From contig DBTM01000089.1 of NCBI GenBank assembly GCA_002307055.1, forward strand, positions 1-44,403: a stretch of DNA of 44,403 bases, written 5' to 3'. Position 1 is the first letter of the stretch. Every line of letters begins with the position of its first letter. Below the pieces are notes generated by a model that saw nothing but the letters and a program-made list of their open reading frames with translations, ran no database searches and was not told the origin of the DNA. The stretch is from Clostridiales bacterium UBA1316 (GTDB taxonomy: Bacteria > Bacillota > Clostridia > Oscillospirales > Oscillospiraceae). The position numbers were made by a program, and so were the translations under genes. This document shows positions 1 to 8,825 of the stretch, piece by piece.

Positions 1-1630
1 TTGAAGTGACTGCCGTGCCGGGGTAAGAGGCGGATGAATATCCGTAATACAGCGCGCCGTAGGCGGTGGATGGCAGGGTGAAGTAAACGTATGACAGCGT
101 ACCGCCGCCTGTTACATTACTGCAGACAGTTGTAAAGTCTGATGCGGTGAAAGTGATTGGAGTATTCTGAGCCGTCGTATAGTTAATTGAACTGGCAACA
201 GCTGTTACTGTTATACTGCCGCTGCCTGCTGAGGACGGGCCTTGTTCATTAGACACGGTCCATGTGAAAACAGCCGCCCCTGTCTGTGTTCCGGTGAATC
301 GGAGCGTGGCAATTTCGGAAGCCGTGAAAGTCGTTGTGCCGGTAAAGGGGGTTGGACCTTTATACCATGTGCCATAGGTGCTGTTGGCTGGGGTAATCAC
401 GATATTTGCTAATGTGCCGTTTTGGAGATTATAACAGCTGCTGAAATCACTTAGGCTGAAAGAGAGCGTTGAGCCGACGCTGACTGTCTTGGAAATACTG
501 GACGTAATTATTGGGACGGCTATCGAACTGACGGTTATGGTGCCGTTTCCCGGCAGAGAAAAGCCTGCTTCATTTGATATTGCCCAGGTGAAGGCTGCCG
601 TACCGGCGGCACTGCCCGTAAATGTCAGACTCCCGATTGAGGAAGCGGAAAAAGTTGTTTGTGCGGTAAAAGCGGTTGAACCGTTATACCATGTTCCGGA
701 GCCTGTTGCCGCAGGGGTGATTCGTATGCTGTTGAAGGTTCCGCCGTTGAGGCTGCACAAGCTTGTAAAGTCGGACAAAGAAAAGGTGACACTTGATCCG
801 GCATTAACTGATTTTGTTATTGTATTACCGGTGTTCAGCGTTGGTACAGTCATGTTTTTGACTGTGATGTTAAGTATGACCGAACCGATTGCCGCAGATG
901 TATTATTATCCGCATAGGCGCTGACCAAATACGATACGCTTCCGCCGTCCGCTGCGTCAAAAACCAGATTCCCGATATTGGCGATGTCGATAATATCGCC
1001 GGGAGTATAAGTGGTGTATGTACCGCTGCCGGTTATTTTTAAAGAGCCGCAGGCAAGACTGCTGCCCGAAATTGATATATTCGTTATGGACCCGCCGTCA
1101 TTGGCTGTATATAAGCTGCGGAAATCACTGGCGGAGAACACAATATCGTTCACTGCGGTATTTGGCAGCACGCCGGTGAATGATTTCGTAATCGTTCCGG
1201 TGAAGGTCGGATCAATCTTGGTTTTCCGGACAATGCTGATACTGTATAATGTCGTATATTGATTTGTTGTATTCGTGCCTAAATAATATGTCACGCTCAT
1301 AACGACTGCCGGACCGGGTGACCCTGGATTTCCGACAGTGGCTATTGAACCGTTTTCGAAATTTGTAATCACAGAACCAATGGTCGATGCTTTTTCTATT
1401 ATAAGGCCGCCGTCATTCAGGTCAACTGTGGAACCTGCATAAAGATAAGGAATCGTTAATGTGACCGCCCTTGTTGAGGAATCGCTGATGCTGACGGTAT
1501 CGGTGCTGCTGTGGCCGATTTTCGTTAAAACCTGTTCATTATCAGCAGCTAATGATATCGGCGGCAATATATCGAGCAGCATAGAGACGATAAGTATAAA
1601 AACGATGCTTCGCAGCAAACTTTTTTTCAT
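1..1630 (-). CDS. Repeat-containing secreted surface protein, C-terminus beyond window
   Basis: An uninterrupted minus-strand frame runs from an ATG at 1630 to the window edge (543 codons, no stop found when read codon by codon). The start has a GAGGT ribosome site about 7 bases upstream. Residues 1-29 form a clear signal peptide: KK, then a hydrophobic stretch, then a PPISLA-A cleavage region. The mature part is rich in Ser, Thr, Gly and Val and is made of about 100-residue repeats at roughly residues 145-258 (degenerate), 264-370, 375-477 and 481 onward. Shared repeat features are TFSLSDF near the start, GTWY in the middle and FTWxxSNE near the end. This is the pattern of tandem beta-sandwich domains in clostridial cell-surface proteins. 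The C-terminal anchor, if any, lies outside the window. Function is unknown; adhesion or cell-wall association is inference. Confidence 0.85.
   Translation of the reverse strand, partial: MKKSLLRSIVFILIVSMLLDILPPISLAADNEQVLTKIGHSSTDTVSISDSSTRAVTLTIPYLYAGSTVDLNDGGLIIEKASTIGSVITNFENGSIATVGNPGSPGPAVVMSVTYYLGTNTTNQYTTLYSISIVRKTKIDPTFTGTITKSFTGVLPNTAVNDIVFSASDFRSLYTANDGGSITNISISGSSLACGSLKITGSGTYTTYTPGDIIDIANIGNLVFDAADGGSVSYLVSAYADNNTSAAIGSVILNITVKNMTVPTLNTGNTITKSVNAGSSVTFSLSDFTSLCSLNGGTFNSIRITPAATGSGTWYNGSTAFTAQTTFSASSIGSLTFTGSAAGTAAFTWAISNEAGFSLPGNGTITVSSIAVPIITSSISKTVSVGSTLSFSLSDFSSCYNLQNGTLANIVITPANSTYGTWYKGPTPFTGTTTFTASEIATLRFTGTQTGAAVFTWTVSNEQGPSSAGSGSITVTAVASSINYTTAQNTPITFTASDFTTVCSNVTGGGTLSYVYFTLPSTAYGALYYGYSSASYPGTAVTS
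2..841 (-). repeat. Tandem about 100-codon repeats inside the surface protein gene
   Basis: Three clearly related units lie at about 521-841 (residues 264-370), 200-508 (residues 375-477) and 2-190 (residue 481 to the edge, incomplete). A more diverged fourth copy is at about 857-1198. Each carries a [TS]F[ST]LSDF or TFTASDF block, a G[TA][WL]Y block about 30 residues later, and the first two carry an FTWxxSNE block. The array probably continues beyond the window. Confidence 0.75.
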
Positions 1631-2054
1631 AATTTGACCTCAATTCTAGTTTTTAGTTAATTTGGACGAAAATAATAGGCAATAGTTCCATATGTTGTGG
1701 ACTAAAGGTATATTATGACCTATATTTTATTACAAATTTATGAAAAAGTAAAATAAAATGAGTAAATTAATAGATTAATAAATATGTATTTAGAGAGCAG
1801 AAAAGTGAACCCCCTTAGAATCTGCTTGTTCATAATTCGGTCTCCAAAACTGATGCTAATTATTTAGACGCTTAAATGTGGAAATTGTTTCCAAACAATT
1901 ATAGTTATCGGCTTGATTATTTTCTGTTATAAATCAAAGGAAAACGAATAAATAACAGTAATAAAGGTTCTGTATTCAAAACACAGAACCTTTATTATGA
2001 AAATGATGAGTTCTAAATTCCTGGCCGGCACCGCTGACAGCCTCGCTGAAAATA
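1631..2054. other. Intergenic region with a small palindrome, no gene seen
   Basis: This 424-base AT-rich stretch separates two minus-strand units. It holds a perfect palindrome AATTGTTT-CC-AAACAATT at 1883-1900, possibly an operator or small hairpin, and the terminator at 1958-1998. I found no convincing reading frame or structured RNA. Confidence 0.5.
1958..1998 (-). terminator. Hairpin terminator of the GntR/ABC operon
   Basis: A stem of about 15 bp (core AAAGGTTCTGT pairing with ACAGAACCTTT, extended by A/T pairs) with a 9-base loop lies about 55 bases past the permease stop. It has no long T run, so its strength is uncertain. Confidence 0.6.
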
Positions 2055-2831
2055 TTATTCCAGATTCAGTCTGTTTTTCAGCATATATCTTGTAAGTATA
2101 TAAAAGACTCCGCCGGAAATAAGCAGCCAGAGGAAGGCGCCGCCAAAAACTGTCTGGATCTGACCGTAGCTGGACATATTTGTAAATAAATCCTCAATCC
2201 GTGTAAAGCTTATGGTGGTTGCTAGGATGCTGGTGATTGTCTGACCGATGATGCTGAAGGCGATGTACATCAGAAACGCGAACCCGACACGATGCTTATT
2301 GACAAATAGGCTCAGCGCCATGCACGCGTAGAGCAGGAGAATGCCGGAAAAAAGTGAGGCGATGCCGAGCAGTATGCCTTCAAGCATCAGCAGCACCATG
2401 TTAAAGCCGCCCTCCTGAATGCATCTGATGAATTCTCTGATGCCGTTCATTAATTGCTGAAAGCAGTCTCCCGTTGCCGCCATAATGGCGATGGCAATAA
2501 AGACGGCGACCATACTGATAACCGACCAGATTGACGCGACAAGCAGCTTGCTCCAAATAAGCCCGTCTGTCGAGACCGGCAGCGTAAACATGAGATAGCC
2601 TTCTTTACTGAGCAGGTTTCTGCTGAAACGCTGTATTGTCAAAATAAGCGCTATGACACATATGGAAACGATCATAATGACAGAAATAGATGTCCCAATG
2701 ATCTGCGGAATTTTGAAATTCAGACTTGAAAAAATCCTGTTGAAGACGGCGACTATAAGCAGCGCCCCAAACAGCGGCAGAAAAATCCTGCCGGTTGCCT
2801 TGAATTCATATTTCATGAGTTTGCCTAACAT
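2055..2831 (-). CDS. ABC-2 type transporter permease
   Basis: A 258-residue integral membrane protein with about six hydrophobic segments and a charged N-terminus (MLGKLMKYEFKATGR) typical of ABC-2 permeases in clostridial YtrA-linked exporters. The start at 2831 has a GGGAGGT site 6 bases upstream and overlaps the end of the ATP-binding gene by 7 bases, so the two are translationally coupled. It should form the membrane part of an exporter with the preceding ATPase. The substrate is unknown; relatives under YtrA control respond to cell-wall-active compounds, but nothing here proves that. Confidence 0.8.
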   Translation of the reverse strand: MLGKLMKYEFKATGRIFLPLFGALLIVAVFNRIFSSLNFKIPQIIGTSISVIMIVSICVIALILTIQRFSRNLLSKEGYLMFTLPVSTDGLIWSKLLVASIWSVISMVAVFIAIAIMAATGDCFQQLMNGIREFIRCIQEGGFNMVLLMLEGILLGIASLFSGILLLYACMALSLFVNKHRVGFAFLMYIAFSIIGQTITSILATTISFTRIEDLFTNMSSYGQIQTVFGGAFLWLLISGGVFYILTRYMLKNRLNLE

Positions 2832-3523
2832 CTGAATACCTCCCTGAAAAGCGTGTCGACAGAAACGCCCTTGTCTTCTCTGATTTCGTCCACTGTGGAA
2901 GTCAGGACGACCTCACCGTCTTTAAGGAATATAACGTCGTCTAAGATTCTCTCAATATCCGAAATCAGGTGTGTCGATATGATAATAGTGGCTTCGGGAT
3001 TATAATTTTTGATGATTGTATTTAAAATGTAATCGCGTGCCGCCGGGTCGACGCCGGCAATCGGTTCATCCAGCAGGTAGAGCTGTGCTTCTCTGGCCAT
3101 GACAAGGATGAGCTGGACTTTTTCTTTCGTACCTTTTGATAAGGATTTTAACTGATCGTTTTTGTTGATCTTCAGACTGGCGAGCATCTCATATGCCTTG
3201 CTTACATTAAAATCCGTGTAAAAATCGCTGAAAAAGCCGATGATATCGGATACCCGCATCCAATCGTTCAGATAGGTATGCTCCGGCAGATAGGAGACGA
3301 TTGCTTTCGTCTTAATCCCCGGCGCCATGCCGCCGATAAAAAGCGTGCCGCCCGACGGTGTCAGAAGGTTATTGCAGAGCTTTAAAAATGTGCTTTTACC
3401 GCTGCCATTCGGGCCGAGAAGACCAACAATGCGCCCTTTTTCAATGTTGAGATTCACATTGGTCAAAGCTTTTTTGACACCGTATGACTTAGATAAGCCG
3501 CTGCTTTGTAAAATGGCCATCAT
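2825..3523 (-). CDS. ABC transporter ATP-binding protein
   Basis: A 232-residue nucleotide-binding subunit. Walker A is GPNGSGKS at residues 37-44, the signature loop is LSKGTKEK at 128-135 (a variant of LSGGQ), and Walker B with the catalytic Glu is LYLLDEP at 148-154. The D-loop (AGVDP) and switch His (STHL) follow. The start at 3523 has AAGGAG 6 bases upstream, and this site overlaps the stop of the GntR gene. It is the middle gene of the regulator-ATPase-permease operon and should energise the permease at 2055-2831. Confidence 0.92.
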   Translation of the reverse strand: MMAILQSSGLSKSYGVKKALTNVNLNIEKGRIVGLLGPNGSGKSTFLKLCNNLLTPSGGTLFIGGMAPGIKTKAIVSYLPEHTYLNDWMRVSDIIGFFSDFYTDFNVSKAYEMLASLKINKNDQLKSLSKGTKEKVQLILVMAREAQLYLLDEPIAGVDPAARDYILNTIIKNYNPEATIIISTHLISDIERILDDVIFLKDGEVVLTSTVDEIREDKGVSVDTLFREVFRC

Positions 3524-3526
3524 CGT

Positions 3527-3889
3527 TTACTCCTTAACTGTTTTTTCCAGCAGGGCTATGGTTTCCTCAACCGTATAGCCAATCCCCGCCATTTTTTTTA
3601 TAAATAACTCAATTTGTTCAACCGCCAGTTCTTTTTTTGCTTTTATTATCATATTCCCGTCCTCCGTCACATATCTTCCACTGGTTCTCTGCGTGTACAC
3701 AAGACTGTCCCGCTCCAACTCGGATAAAGCTTTTTGAAGCGTATTGGGATTGACCGAGGCTTCAGCAGCCAGATCCCTGACGGGGGGCAGCTTCGAGCCG
3801 GGGGGGTAGACGCCCGACACAATCATCCTTAAAATTTGCTCCTTTAATTGCAGATAAATCGGTCTGTCTGTTTCAAAACTCCAATTCAT
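3527..3889 (-). CDS. GntR-family regulator, YtrA type
   Basis: A 120-residue protein with an N-terminal winged helix of GntR type (YLQLKEQILRMIVSGVYPPG, then a recognition helix around VNPNTLQKALSEL) and only a short helical C-terminus. That is the YtrA subfamily layout, which lacks a large ligand domain. It is the first gene of the ABC operon. A perfect palindrome overlaps its promoter just upstream (3903-3936), so negative autoregulation of the whole operon is the likely mode of control. Confidence 0.88.
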   Translation of the reverse strand: MNWSFETDRPIYLQLKEQILRMIVSGVYPPGSKLPPVRDLAAEASVNPNTLQKALSELERDSLVYTQRTSGRYVTEDGNMIIKAKKELAVEQIELFIKKMAGIGYTVEETIALLEKTVKE

Positions 3890-3902
3890 GTAATCACCGC
3901 CT

Positions 3903-3936
3903 GTATTATTGTATTAAGCACTTAATACAATAATAC
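3903..3936 (-). promoter_or_regulatory. Palindromic operator of the YtrA-type operon
   Basis: Perfect inverted repeat GTATTATTGTATTAAG-CA-CTTAATACAATAATAC, with 16-bp arms and a 2-base centre. It covers the -10 region and likely transcription start of the GntR operon. The inner TGTATTA...TAATACA matches my recollection of YtrA-type sites. Confidence 0.75.
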
Positions 3937-3957
3937 ATGACAAATAAGAAATGTCAA
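3930..3957 (-). promoter_or_regulatory. Vegetative promoter of the GntR/ABC operon
   Basis: On the minus strand, TTGACA (3957-3952) and TATTAT (3935-3930) are separated by 16 bases. The -10 lies in the outer part of the palindrome, so a bound repressor would block it. Confidence 0.7.
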
Positions 3958-4002
3958 TAGGTAATTTATTATTTCTGCTGATTTTTAAAACATAAAGACT
4001 GG

Positions 4003-4030
4003 TTGTTATTTTATTAAACTGGGATATATT
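4003..4030 (+). promoter_or_regulatory. Possible promoter of the DUF4153 gene
   Basis: TTGTTA (4003-4008) and TATATT (4025-4030) with a 16-base spacer, about 75 bases before the start. A weak match in AT-rich sequence. Confidence 0.3.
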
Positions 4031-4104
4031 AAATGGCAGATTGCGCATATTAACAAAGCAGCGAAGTCTTATGTTATTAATGCGGAAGAAAGGAGCGCGT
4101 GCTG

Positions 4105-5919
4105 ATGCTTAAAGCTCTGCGGATAAGATTCGGCAGTCTGATTGATTCGATTATCCGCTATCCGGTGACGATAGCGCTTCTGGCGGCGGCGGCAGTCCTG
4201 ACGGCTGTCACAATCTCTGACGGGAACGACCTGATCAGATTCACATTAACCTGCGCCGTCGGCGCAATGGCGTGCGCTGCCGCGCAGTCTGCCTTCGAGC
4301 GTTTTTTTACCGGTATCGTGGGTCGTATTTCGCTTTATAACGCGGCGCTTCTGCTGACGGCTCTTTATTATCTGTCAATCCGGCGATTATCGGAAAACGG
4401 GACGGAGCTGGTAATAAGGACAGCGGTTATGATGTTTGCGCTGTTTATCGTCTATATTTGGGTTTCCGTCGTAAAGAGCAGATATAGCTTCAGCGAAAGC
4501 TTTATGGCCGCTTTTAAAGCATTTTTTCAATCGGGATTCTTCTCCGGTGTCATCTTTTTAGGGTGCGCTGCAATCATTGCGGCCATCGACCTGCTCATTA
4601 CAAATGTTGACTCAAAAGCCTACGCCCACACGGCAAATATTGTTTTTATTGTCATCGCTCCGCTTTTTTTCCTGTCTTTGATACCGGTTTATCCAGGGCG
4701 GTATGCTGCAGATTCTGCCGAAAGATCAGACGGCACGGAAGCCGCACCGCACGCGCGGATTGAAAAACGCACAGGCTGCCCGAAGTTCCTCGAGATATTG
4801 TTATCCTATATCATCGTGCCGCTGGCCTCGGTTTTTACAGTCATACTGCTCATCTATATCGCACTCAATATCAGCGGTAAATTCTGGACGAATAACCTTT
4901 TGGAGCCGCTGCTGATATCCTATTCCATTACCATCATTGTTTTAACTGTGCTGATCAGCCGGCTTGAAAACAAGCTGGCCTCTGTGTACAGAATGATTAT
5001 CCCCAAGGTGCTTATTCCGATTGCCCTTTTTCAGGTCATTGCTTCGATATTGCTGATGGCTGATACCGGTGTGACGTATTCACGATATTTTGTGATTTTG
5101 TATGGTGTTTTTGCCGTCCTCTCCGGCTGCGTCCTCAGCCTGCTGCCTGTACGCAGGAGCGGCCTGATAGCAGTGTTTTTGATTATATTGTCCGCCATTT
5201 CGCTTGTACCGCCTGTTGACGCATTCACGGTCAGCCGGAACAGCCAAATCTATGCGCTGGAGTATGTACTCAAAAAAGACGGGATGCTGAGCGATCAGGG
5301 TCTGGCGGCCCTGCCGAATAATAAAATATCGGACGCAGATAAACTTAAAATCATATCATCAATCCAGTATCTTGCCTCAATTGACGCGCTTGGCCGAGTC
5401 AATTGGCTGCCCGCCGGATTTACGGGCTATGACGACGCGGCGTTTTATAGTACCTTCGGCTTCAGTCAATACATGCTGACGGATCCGCAATATCAATATG
5501 TTAATGTCTATTTCGACATGTCGGGGCTCACCCTGATTTCCGGCTATGACGCCTTTGCCGAGGTGAGTATGCCCGCCCCTGACAAAACCACCGGACAGAA
5601 CGTGCAGCCGGTTCATATCAACGGAAAGCCTGATACTTCATATGCTGTTTCTGTAGAAGGAGATCCCGGTGCGTATTTTGTGACGGTTAGGGACGGCTCG
5701 GGTCAAATTCTCAATCAGTTTAATACGGCGTTGATTTTTAAGAGATATGCTTCTTTTCCCGCCTCAAAAAGTGCGTTGACAGAGGCTGAAGCGACATTCA
5801 CCAGTATTAACAGCGCTGTGAGGATGAAAATTATTGTTATGAACGCCGGGTTCGACACGGCTCCCGGCAGTACAAACAAAAACGCGCAGATGCTTGTGTT
5901 TTTGCAGGTGAATCCATAA
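4105..5919 (+). CDS. DUF4153-type multi-spanning membrane protein
   Basis: A 604-residue protein. The N-terminal about 370 residues form about ten to twelve hydrophobic segments, interrupted near residues 200-225 by a polar loop. A soluble C-terminal domain of about 230 residues follows. The layout and segments such as GRISLYNAALLLTALYYL match my recollection of DUF4153 membrane proteins, which have no established function. I place the start at ATG 4105 because AGGAG at 4091-4095 lies 9 bases upstream; an in-frame GTG at 4099 is only 3 bases from that site. It is transcribed alone and ends at a strong terminator facing the P-type ATPase gene. Confidence 0.7.
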   Translation: MLKALRIRFGSLIDSIIRYPVTIALLAAAAVLTAVTISDGNDLIRFTLTCAVGAMACAAAQSAFERFFTGIVGRISLYNAALLLTALYYLSIRRLSENGTELVIRTAVMMFALFIVYIWVSVVKSRYSFSESFMAAFKAFFQSGFFSGVIFLGCAAIIAAIDLLITNVDSKAYAHTANIVFIVIAPLFFLSLIPVYPGRYAADSAERSDGTEAAPHARIEKRTGCPKFLEILLSYIIVPLASVFTVILLIYIALNISGKFWTNNLLEPLLISYSITIIVLTVLISRLENKLASVYRMIIPKVLIPIALFQVIASILLMADTGVTYSRYFVILYGVFAVLSGCVLSLLPVRRSGLIAVFLIILSAISLVPPVDAFTVSRNSQIYALEYVLKKDGMLSDQGLAALPNNKISDADKLKIISSIQYLASIDALGRVNWLPAGFTGYDDAAFYSTFGFSQYMLTDPQYQYVNVYFDMSGLTLISGYDAFAEVSMPAPDKTTGQNVQPVHINGKPDTSYAVSVEGDPGAYFVTVRDGSGQILNQFNTALIFKRYASFPASKSALTEAEATFTSINSAVRMKIIVMNAGFDTAPGSTNKNAQMLVFLQVNP

Positions 5920-5943
5920 ATCGCAGCTTTATTAAATAAAGCA

Positions 5944-5985
5944 CGGAGGGATGACGCGTCTGCTTAATGACGTGTCATCCCTCCG
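5944..5985. terminator. Bidirectional terminator
   Basis: CGGAGGGATGACGCG pairs with CGTGTCATCCCTCCG (one mismatch) around a 12-base loop, followed by AATTATTTATT. It lies between the convergent DUF4153 and P-type ATPase genes and can serve both. Confidence 0.8.
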
Positions 5986-6003
5986 AATTATTTATTCATT
6001 TTT

Positions 6004-8646
6004 TTACAGTTTTTTCGTTTTTCGCTGGATAAGCTTAACGAACTCGACGATGGGTATCACGCTGATGGCGAGCAGGAGTGCTGCGATATACTGCTGTAAG
6101 TTTAACACATCAAAATGGAACGCGGTGGATAAGCCCGGAATATAGATGACGATCGTTGTCAGCACAAAGCTGGCGATGGCGGCAAAATTCAAAGCTCTGT
6201 TGGTATAGCGCATGGAAAAGAGACTGCCCCGCTGGCTCCTCAGATTAAAGCTGTGGAAAATTTCCGCCATGCTCATGGTGAGAAAAGCCATGGTCGTGCC
6301 GATGGCGCTGTTGGTAATCTCCCAATTCCCTGTCTCAATAAAGTGGCCGATAAAGTAGGACGCGAGCGTCAGAATGGTAACCAGCACACCTTGATAACCA
6401 ATATCAAAGCCCATCCCACCGGCGAAGATCCCGTCGGAGGCCTCGCGCGCCTTGCGCTTCATGATATTGAGCTCCGTGCGCTCCATGCCGAGCGCTAACG
6501 CGGGGAAGCTGTCGGTAACGAGGTTAATCCAGAGCAGATGAACCGGTTTCAGGATTATAAAGCCCATTAATGTGGCAAAAAAGATGCTTAAGACCTCGCT
6601 CATATTTGTTCCGAGCAGGAACTGGATGACTTTTCTGATGTTATCATAGATCCGGCGGCCCTCTTCAACGGCGCTGACAATCGTCGCGAAGTTGTCGTCG
6701 GCAAGCACCATGTCGGCGACGTTTTTCGTTACGTCGGTACCGGTGATGCCCATGCCGACACCGATATCCGCCGACTTGATGCTGGGTGCGTCATTGACGC
6801 CGTCACCCGTCATGGCGGTGACATAACCGGCGGCGCGCCAGGCATTGACGATGCGCACCTTGTGTTCCGGCTGAACACGCGCGTAGACGGAGATTTTCCT
6901 GAATTGGCGCTCGAATTCCTCGTCGCTCATATCGCCGAGCGCACTGCCGGAGACGGCAATCGTCTCATCCGTCAGAATCCCAAGCTCCGTCGCGATGGCA
7001 ATGGCTGTGTCGATATGATCGCCTGTAATCATGATCGGACGGATACCGGCACTGCGGCATTTTTCGATTGCCGCCTTGACCTCCGGCCTGACAGGGTCGA
7101 TCATGCCGGCGAGGCCGATAAAGCACATATCCTGTTCCAGACTGTCTGCTGCGAAGCTCGGGGGTTCCGATTTATATGTTTTTTTCGCCGCCGCGAGGAT
7201 TCTGAGGGCGCGCCCGGCCATCTCCTTGTTGGCTGTGAGGACCTCTTCTTTTGCTTTTTCAGTCATAACATGGACTTTGCCGTCTTTTAAAATATGCGTG
7301 CACCGTTTGAGTATTTCGTCAGGCGCACCTTTTGTATATTGGATAACGCTCCCGTCGGAATGCAGATGGACGGTACTCATCATTTTCCGCAGGGAGTCAA
7401 AGGGCGCTTCGCCGATGCGGGGGGCATCAATCCGAAGCTGGTCCTTATTCATCCCAAGCTTCGCTGCCCAGACAACGAGGGCGCTTTCAGTCGGCTCGCC
7501 CGTTACGCTGCCATCCTCGTTGAGCTCGGCGTCGGTGCATAAGGCCATGGCTGCTGCGAGCAGCGTCGCATCACTCGTAAACTCATCAACAACCGTCATT
7601 TTGTTTTGCGTGAGCGTACCTGTTTTATCCGAGCAGATGATTTGGGCGCAGCCCAGCGTTTCAACGGCGGTCAGCCGCCGGATAATGGCGTTTTTTCGGC
7701 TCATATTCGTAACGCCGACAGATAAGACGATGGTGACGACGGCAACCAGACCCTCCGGTATGGCGGCGACAGCAAGAGACACAGCCACCATAAAAGTATC
7801 AAGAAGCATCTGGCCTGAAAAGCTGCCGCTCCGCAGCAGCCCAACGGCAAAGATGACGGCGCATATGGCGGTAACCAGAATGGTGAGGGTTTTACTCAGC
7901 CGGGACAGTTGAATCTGGAGGGGCGTCTGGCCTTCCTTTGCCTGCGTCAGGGCGTCGGCGATCTTGCCCATTTCGGTATTCATACCGGTTGCGGTGACGA
8001 CGGCGGACCCGCGTCCATAGACGACGATACTGCTCATGTAAACCATGTTTTTCCTGTCACCGAGCGGTACCTCGCGCTGTCCGTCCAAGCTGATGGCATC
8101 AATATATTTGCTGACCGGCGTGCTTTCGCCGGTGAGCGCGGCTTCCTCAATCTTCAAGCTGGCGCTTTCCAAAATGCGCCCGTCAGCCGGAATCGCGTCG
8201 CCCGACTCGAGCAGTACGACGTCGCCGACAACGATATCTTCGGTCTTGAGGATTATAATTTTACCGTCCCTGAGCACCTTGCTCGTGGCGGCGGCCATTT
8301 TTTGGAGCGCCTCGATGGCTTTTTCAGCCTTGCTTTCCTGATAAACGCCTAAAATAGAATTAACAATGACGACAAATAGAATAATAAAGACGTCGGCGGG
8401 GCTCTCGCTGGACAGGACGGAGGTAACGGCAGATACGATGGCTGCAACCAGAAGAATAATGATCATTGGGTCAGCCAGCTGAGACAAAAAGCGTTTTACC
8501 AGGGAATCCTTTTTGCCTTCAACGAGCTTGTTTTTGCCGTTTTCAAGCAGCCGTCTCTCGGCTTCACCGGCGGTGAGGCCGGTTGCGCTGCTGTTCGTTT
8601 CGGCAATGACGTCTTCAACGGTGTCACAGTAATATTTCAAATTCAT
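6004..8646 (-). CDS. P2A-type cation-transporting ATPase, probable Mn2+/Ca2+ exporter
   Basis: An 880-residue P-type ATPase of full length. It has an N-terminal cation-ATPase domain, LTGES at 171-175, the M4 motif PEGL at 297-300, the phosphorylated Asp340 in DKTGTLT, TGDGVNDAP, and paired C-terminal membrane segments. Cation ligands of the SERCA type are kept: PEGL in M4, NMSE in M5 and NLVTD in M6. Calcium-type pumps with this layout also carry manganese. The leader at 8683-8819 looks like a Mn2+-sensing yybP-ykoY riboswitch, so export of excess Mn2+ is the best inference. The ribosome site GAGGAGG directly abuts ATG 8646 with no spacer; a TTG two codons later (8640) has an ideal 6-base spacing and may be the start actually used. 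Confidence 0.9.
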   Translation of the reverse strand: MNLKYYCDTVEDVIAETNSSATGLTAGEAERRLLENGKNKLVEGKKDSLVKRFLSQLADPMIIILLVAAIVSAVTSVLSSESPADVFIILFVVIVNSILGVYQESKAEKAIEALQKMAAATSKVLRDGKIIILKTEDIVVGDVVLLESGDAIPADGRILESASLKIEEAALTGESTPVSKYIDAISLDGQREVPLGDRKNMVYMSSIVVYGRGSAVVTATGMNTEMGKIADALTQAKEGQTPLQIQLSRLSKTLTILVTAICAVIFAVGLLRSGSFSGQMLLDTFMVAVSLAVAAIPEGLVAVVTIVLSVGVTNMSRKNAIIRRLTAVETLGCAQIICSDKTGTLTQNKMTVVDEFTSDATLLAAAMALCTDAELNEDGSVTGEPTESALVVWAAKLGMNKDQLRIDAPRIGEAPFDSLRKMMSTVHLHSDGSVIQYTKGAPDEILKRCTHILKDGKVHVMTEKAKEEVLTANKEMAGRALRILAAAKKTYKSEPPSFAADSLEQDMCFIGLAGMIDPVRPEVKAAIEKCRSAGIRPIMITGDHIDTAIAIATELGILTDETIAVSGSALGDMSDEEFERQFRKISVYARVQPEHKVRIVNAWRAAGYVTAMTGDGVNDAPSIKSADIGVGMGITGTDVTKNVADMVLADDNFATIVSAVEEGRRIYDNIRKVIQFLLGTNMSEVLSIFFATLMGFIILKPVHLLWINLVTDSFPALALGMERTELNIMKRKAREASDGIFAGGMGFDIGYQGVLVTILTLASYFIGHFIETGNWEITNSAIGTTMAFLTMSMAEIFHSFNLRSQRGSLFSMRYTNRALNFAAIASFVLTTIVIYIPGLSTAFHFDVLNLQQYIAALLLAISVIPIVEFVKLIQRKTKKL

Positions 8647-8682
8647 CCTCCTCAGATATCTATATAATTTCCATATTTAACC

Positions 8683-8720
8683 AAAAAACTCATGGATAGG
8701 AAAAATCCCTATCCATGAGT
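8683..8720 (-). terminator. Expression-platform terminator ahead of the P-type ATPase
   Basis: Read on the minus strand, ACTCATGGATAGG, a 7-base loop and CCTATCCATGAGT form a perfect 13-bp stem followed by six T. It stands only about 40 bases before the ATPase start and behind its promoter, so it must be an attenuator rather than an end-of-gene terminator. Confidence 0.88.
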
Positions 8721-8815
8721 CTGGTCATTTCATTCAAGCCAGACGGTTTTTATATACCGCCATGTCTGTTGACTTGAAGCGTGTGTGCACGCCGACTACT
8801 CCCCCACAGAGTCAA
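8715..8815 (-). promoter_or_regulatory. yybP-ykoY manganese riboswitch aptamer
   Basis: The minus-strand leader carries hallmarks I recall for the yybP-ykoY family in the right order: GGGGGAGTAG at 8805-8796, a small hairpin GGCGTGCACACACGCTT, AGTCAACA near 8775-8768, a GGCGG...CCGTC arm, and TTGAATGAAATGACC before the terminator. This family senses Mn2+ and is known to control P-type ATPases such as yoaB of Lactococcus. High Mn2+ would favour readthrough into the exporter gene. The assignment rests on motif recognition by eye, not on a covariance-model score. Confidence 0.82.
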
Positions 8816-8825
8816 TATTAATTGA

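Noticed and set aside
489..1262. Plus-strand open frames opposite the surface protein
   Set aside because: They lie antisense to a 543-codon frame with signal peptide and repeats, and have no ribosome site.
1631..1760. c-di-GMP riboswitch before the surface protein gene
   Set aside because: The leader lacks the aptamer core; only AT-rich sequence and a weak promoter-like region are seen.
7031..7912. 293-codon plus-strand frame inside the P-type ATPase gene
   Set aside because: It is an antisense shadow of a fully conserved ATPase; the translation has low-complexity Ser/Arg composition and no known motif.
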